The translations under genes were made by a program, and so were the position numbers. Source: Symbiodinium natans (Eukaryota; Sar; Dinophyceae; Suessiales; Symbiodiniaceae). From it: a DNA stretch of 13,500 bases. The notes beneath the pieces were generated by a model that worked only from the letters and a program-made list of their open reading frames with translations, searched no databases and had not been told where the DNA came from. This document shows, piece after piece, positions 13,470-13,500 of the stretch (the stretch's first letter is position 1; every line of letters starts with the position of its first letter). The stretch spans positions 236,628 through 250,127 of the forward strand of contig CAJNDS010002836.1 in assembly GCA_905221605.1 (NCBI GenBank), read 5' to 3'.

Positions 13470-13500
13470 TTCTTCTTCTTCTTCAAATTCTCTCTCTCTC
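13470..13500. repeat. TTC and TC microsatellites
   Basis: (TTC)5 at 13470-13484, four bases (AAAT), then (TC)6 from 13489, which runs off the end of the window. Confidence 0.9.

Noticed and set aside
1-13500. Reverse transcriptase, integrase, transposase or viral genes
   Set aside because: I looked for catalytic motifs in all frames and saw none.

Overview
The window looks like nuclear, gene-poor, repeat-rich eukaryotic DNA. It is GC-rich by eye and has no bacterial gene packing, no ribosome-binding-site pattern and no operon. It carries a plant/alga-type telomere heptamer block (TTTAGGG), many minisatellites, and only short open stretches ending at possible splice sites. This fits best with a large-genome alga, most likely a dinoflagellate. 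That assignment is an inference from the TTTAGGG repeats, the base composition, the scattered small exon-like stretches and a degenerate match to the dinoflagellate spliced leader. No gene is recognisable by family, so every CDS entry is a candidate exon or unexplained open frame and carries no gene name.

Layout. 1-2100: no recognised gene; open stretches on both strands and a 12-bp minisatellite. 2222-2757: two ~93% identical copies of a ~200-bp block, 330 bp apart, each able to form two alternative hairpins. 2783-3217 (+) and 3334-3897 (-): two of the better exon candidates, with a G-quadruplex motif between them. 4152-4653: first copy of a ~500-bp dispersed module containing a 9-bp minisatellite, inside an unusually long plus-strand open frame; its second copy is at 9053-9583. 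5492-5972: three diverged copies of a ~156-161-bp tandem repeat. 6523-6817: the best exon candidate in the window, because an internal 21-bp duplication differs almost only at synonymous positions. 7382-8145: weaker plus-strand open stretches. 8469-8960 and 10114-10422: minus-strand exon candidates.

10881-11200 is a G/T-rich compound array: a 7-bp repeat, then a 9-bp repeat, then seven perfect TTTAGGG units that decay rightward. 11314-11969 is the clearest discrete object in the window: a ~640-bp element with 25-bp terminal inverted repeats (22/25 matching), flanked by a perfect 8-bp direct repeat (TTCTAAGC). That is the structure of a non-autonomous DNA transposon. Its interior is almost entirely a degenerate 12-bp minisatellite (consensus GAGCTGTAACGG). 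A CGT triplet array follows at 12067-12137, then a minus-strand open frame, then unremarkable DNA ending in TTC and TC microsatellites.

Nothing here shows genes acting together. The interesting content is structural: a transposon-like carrier of a minisatellite next to an interstitial telomeric array, and a duplicated module bearing a possible relict spliced leader.
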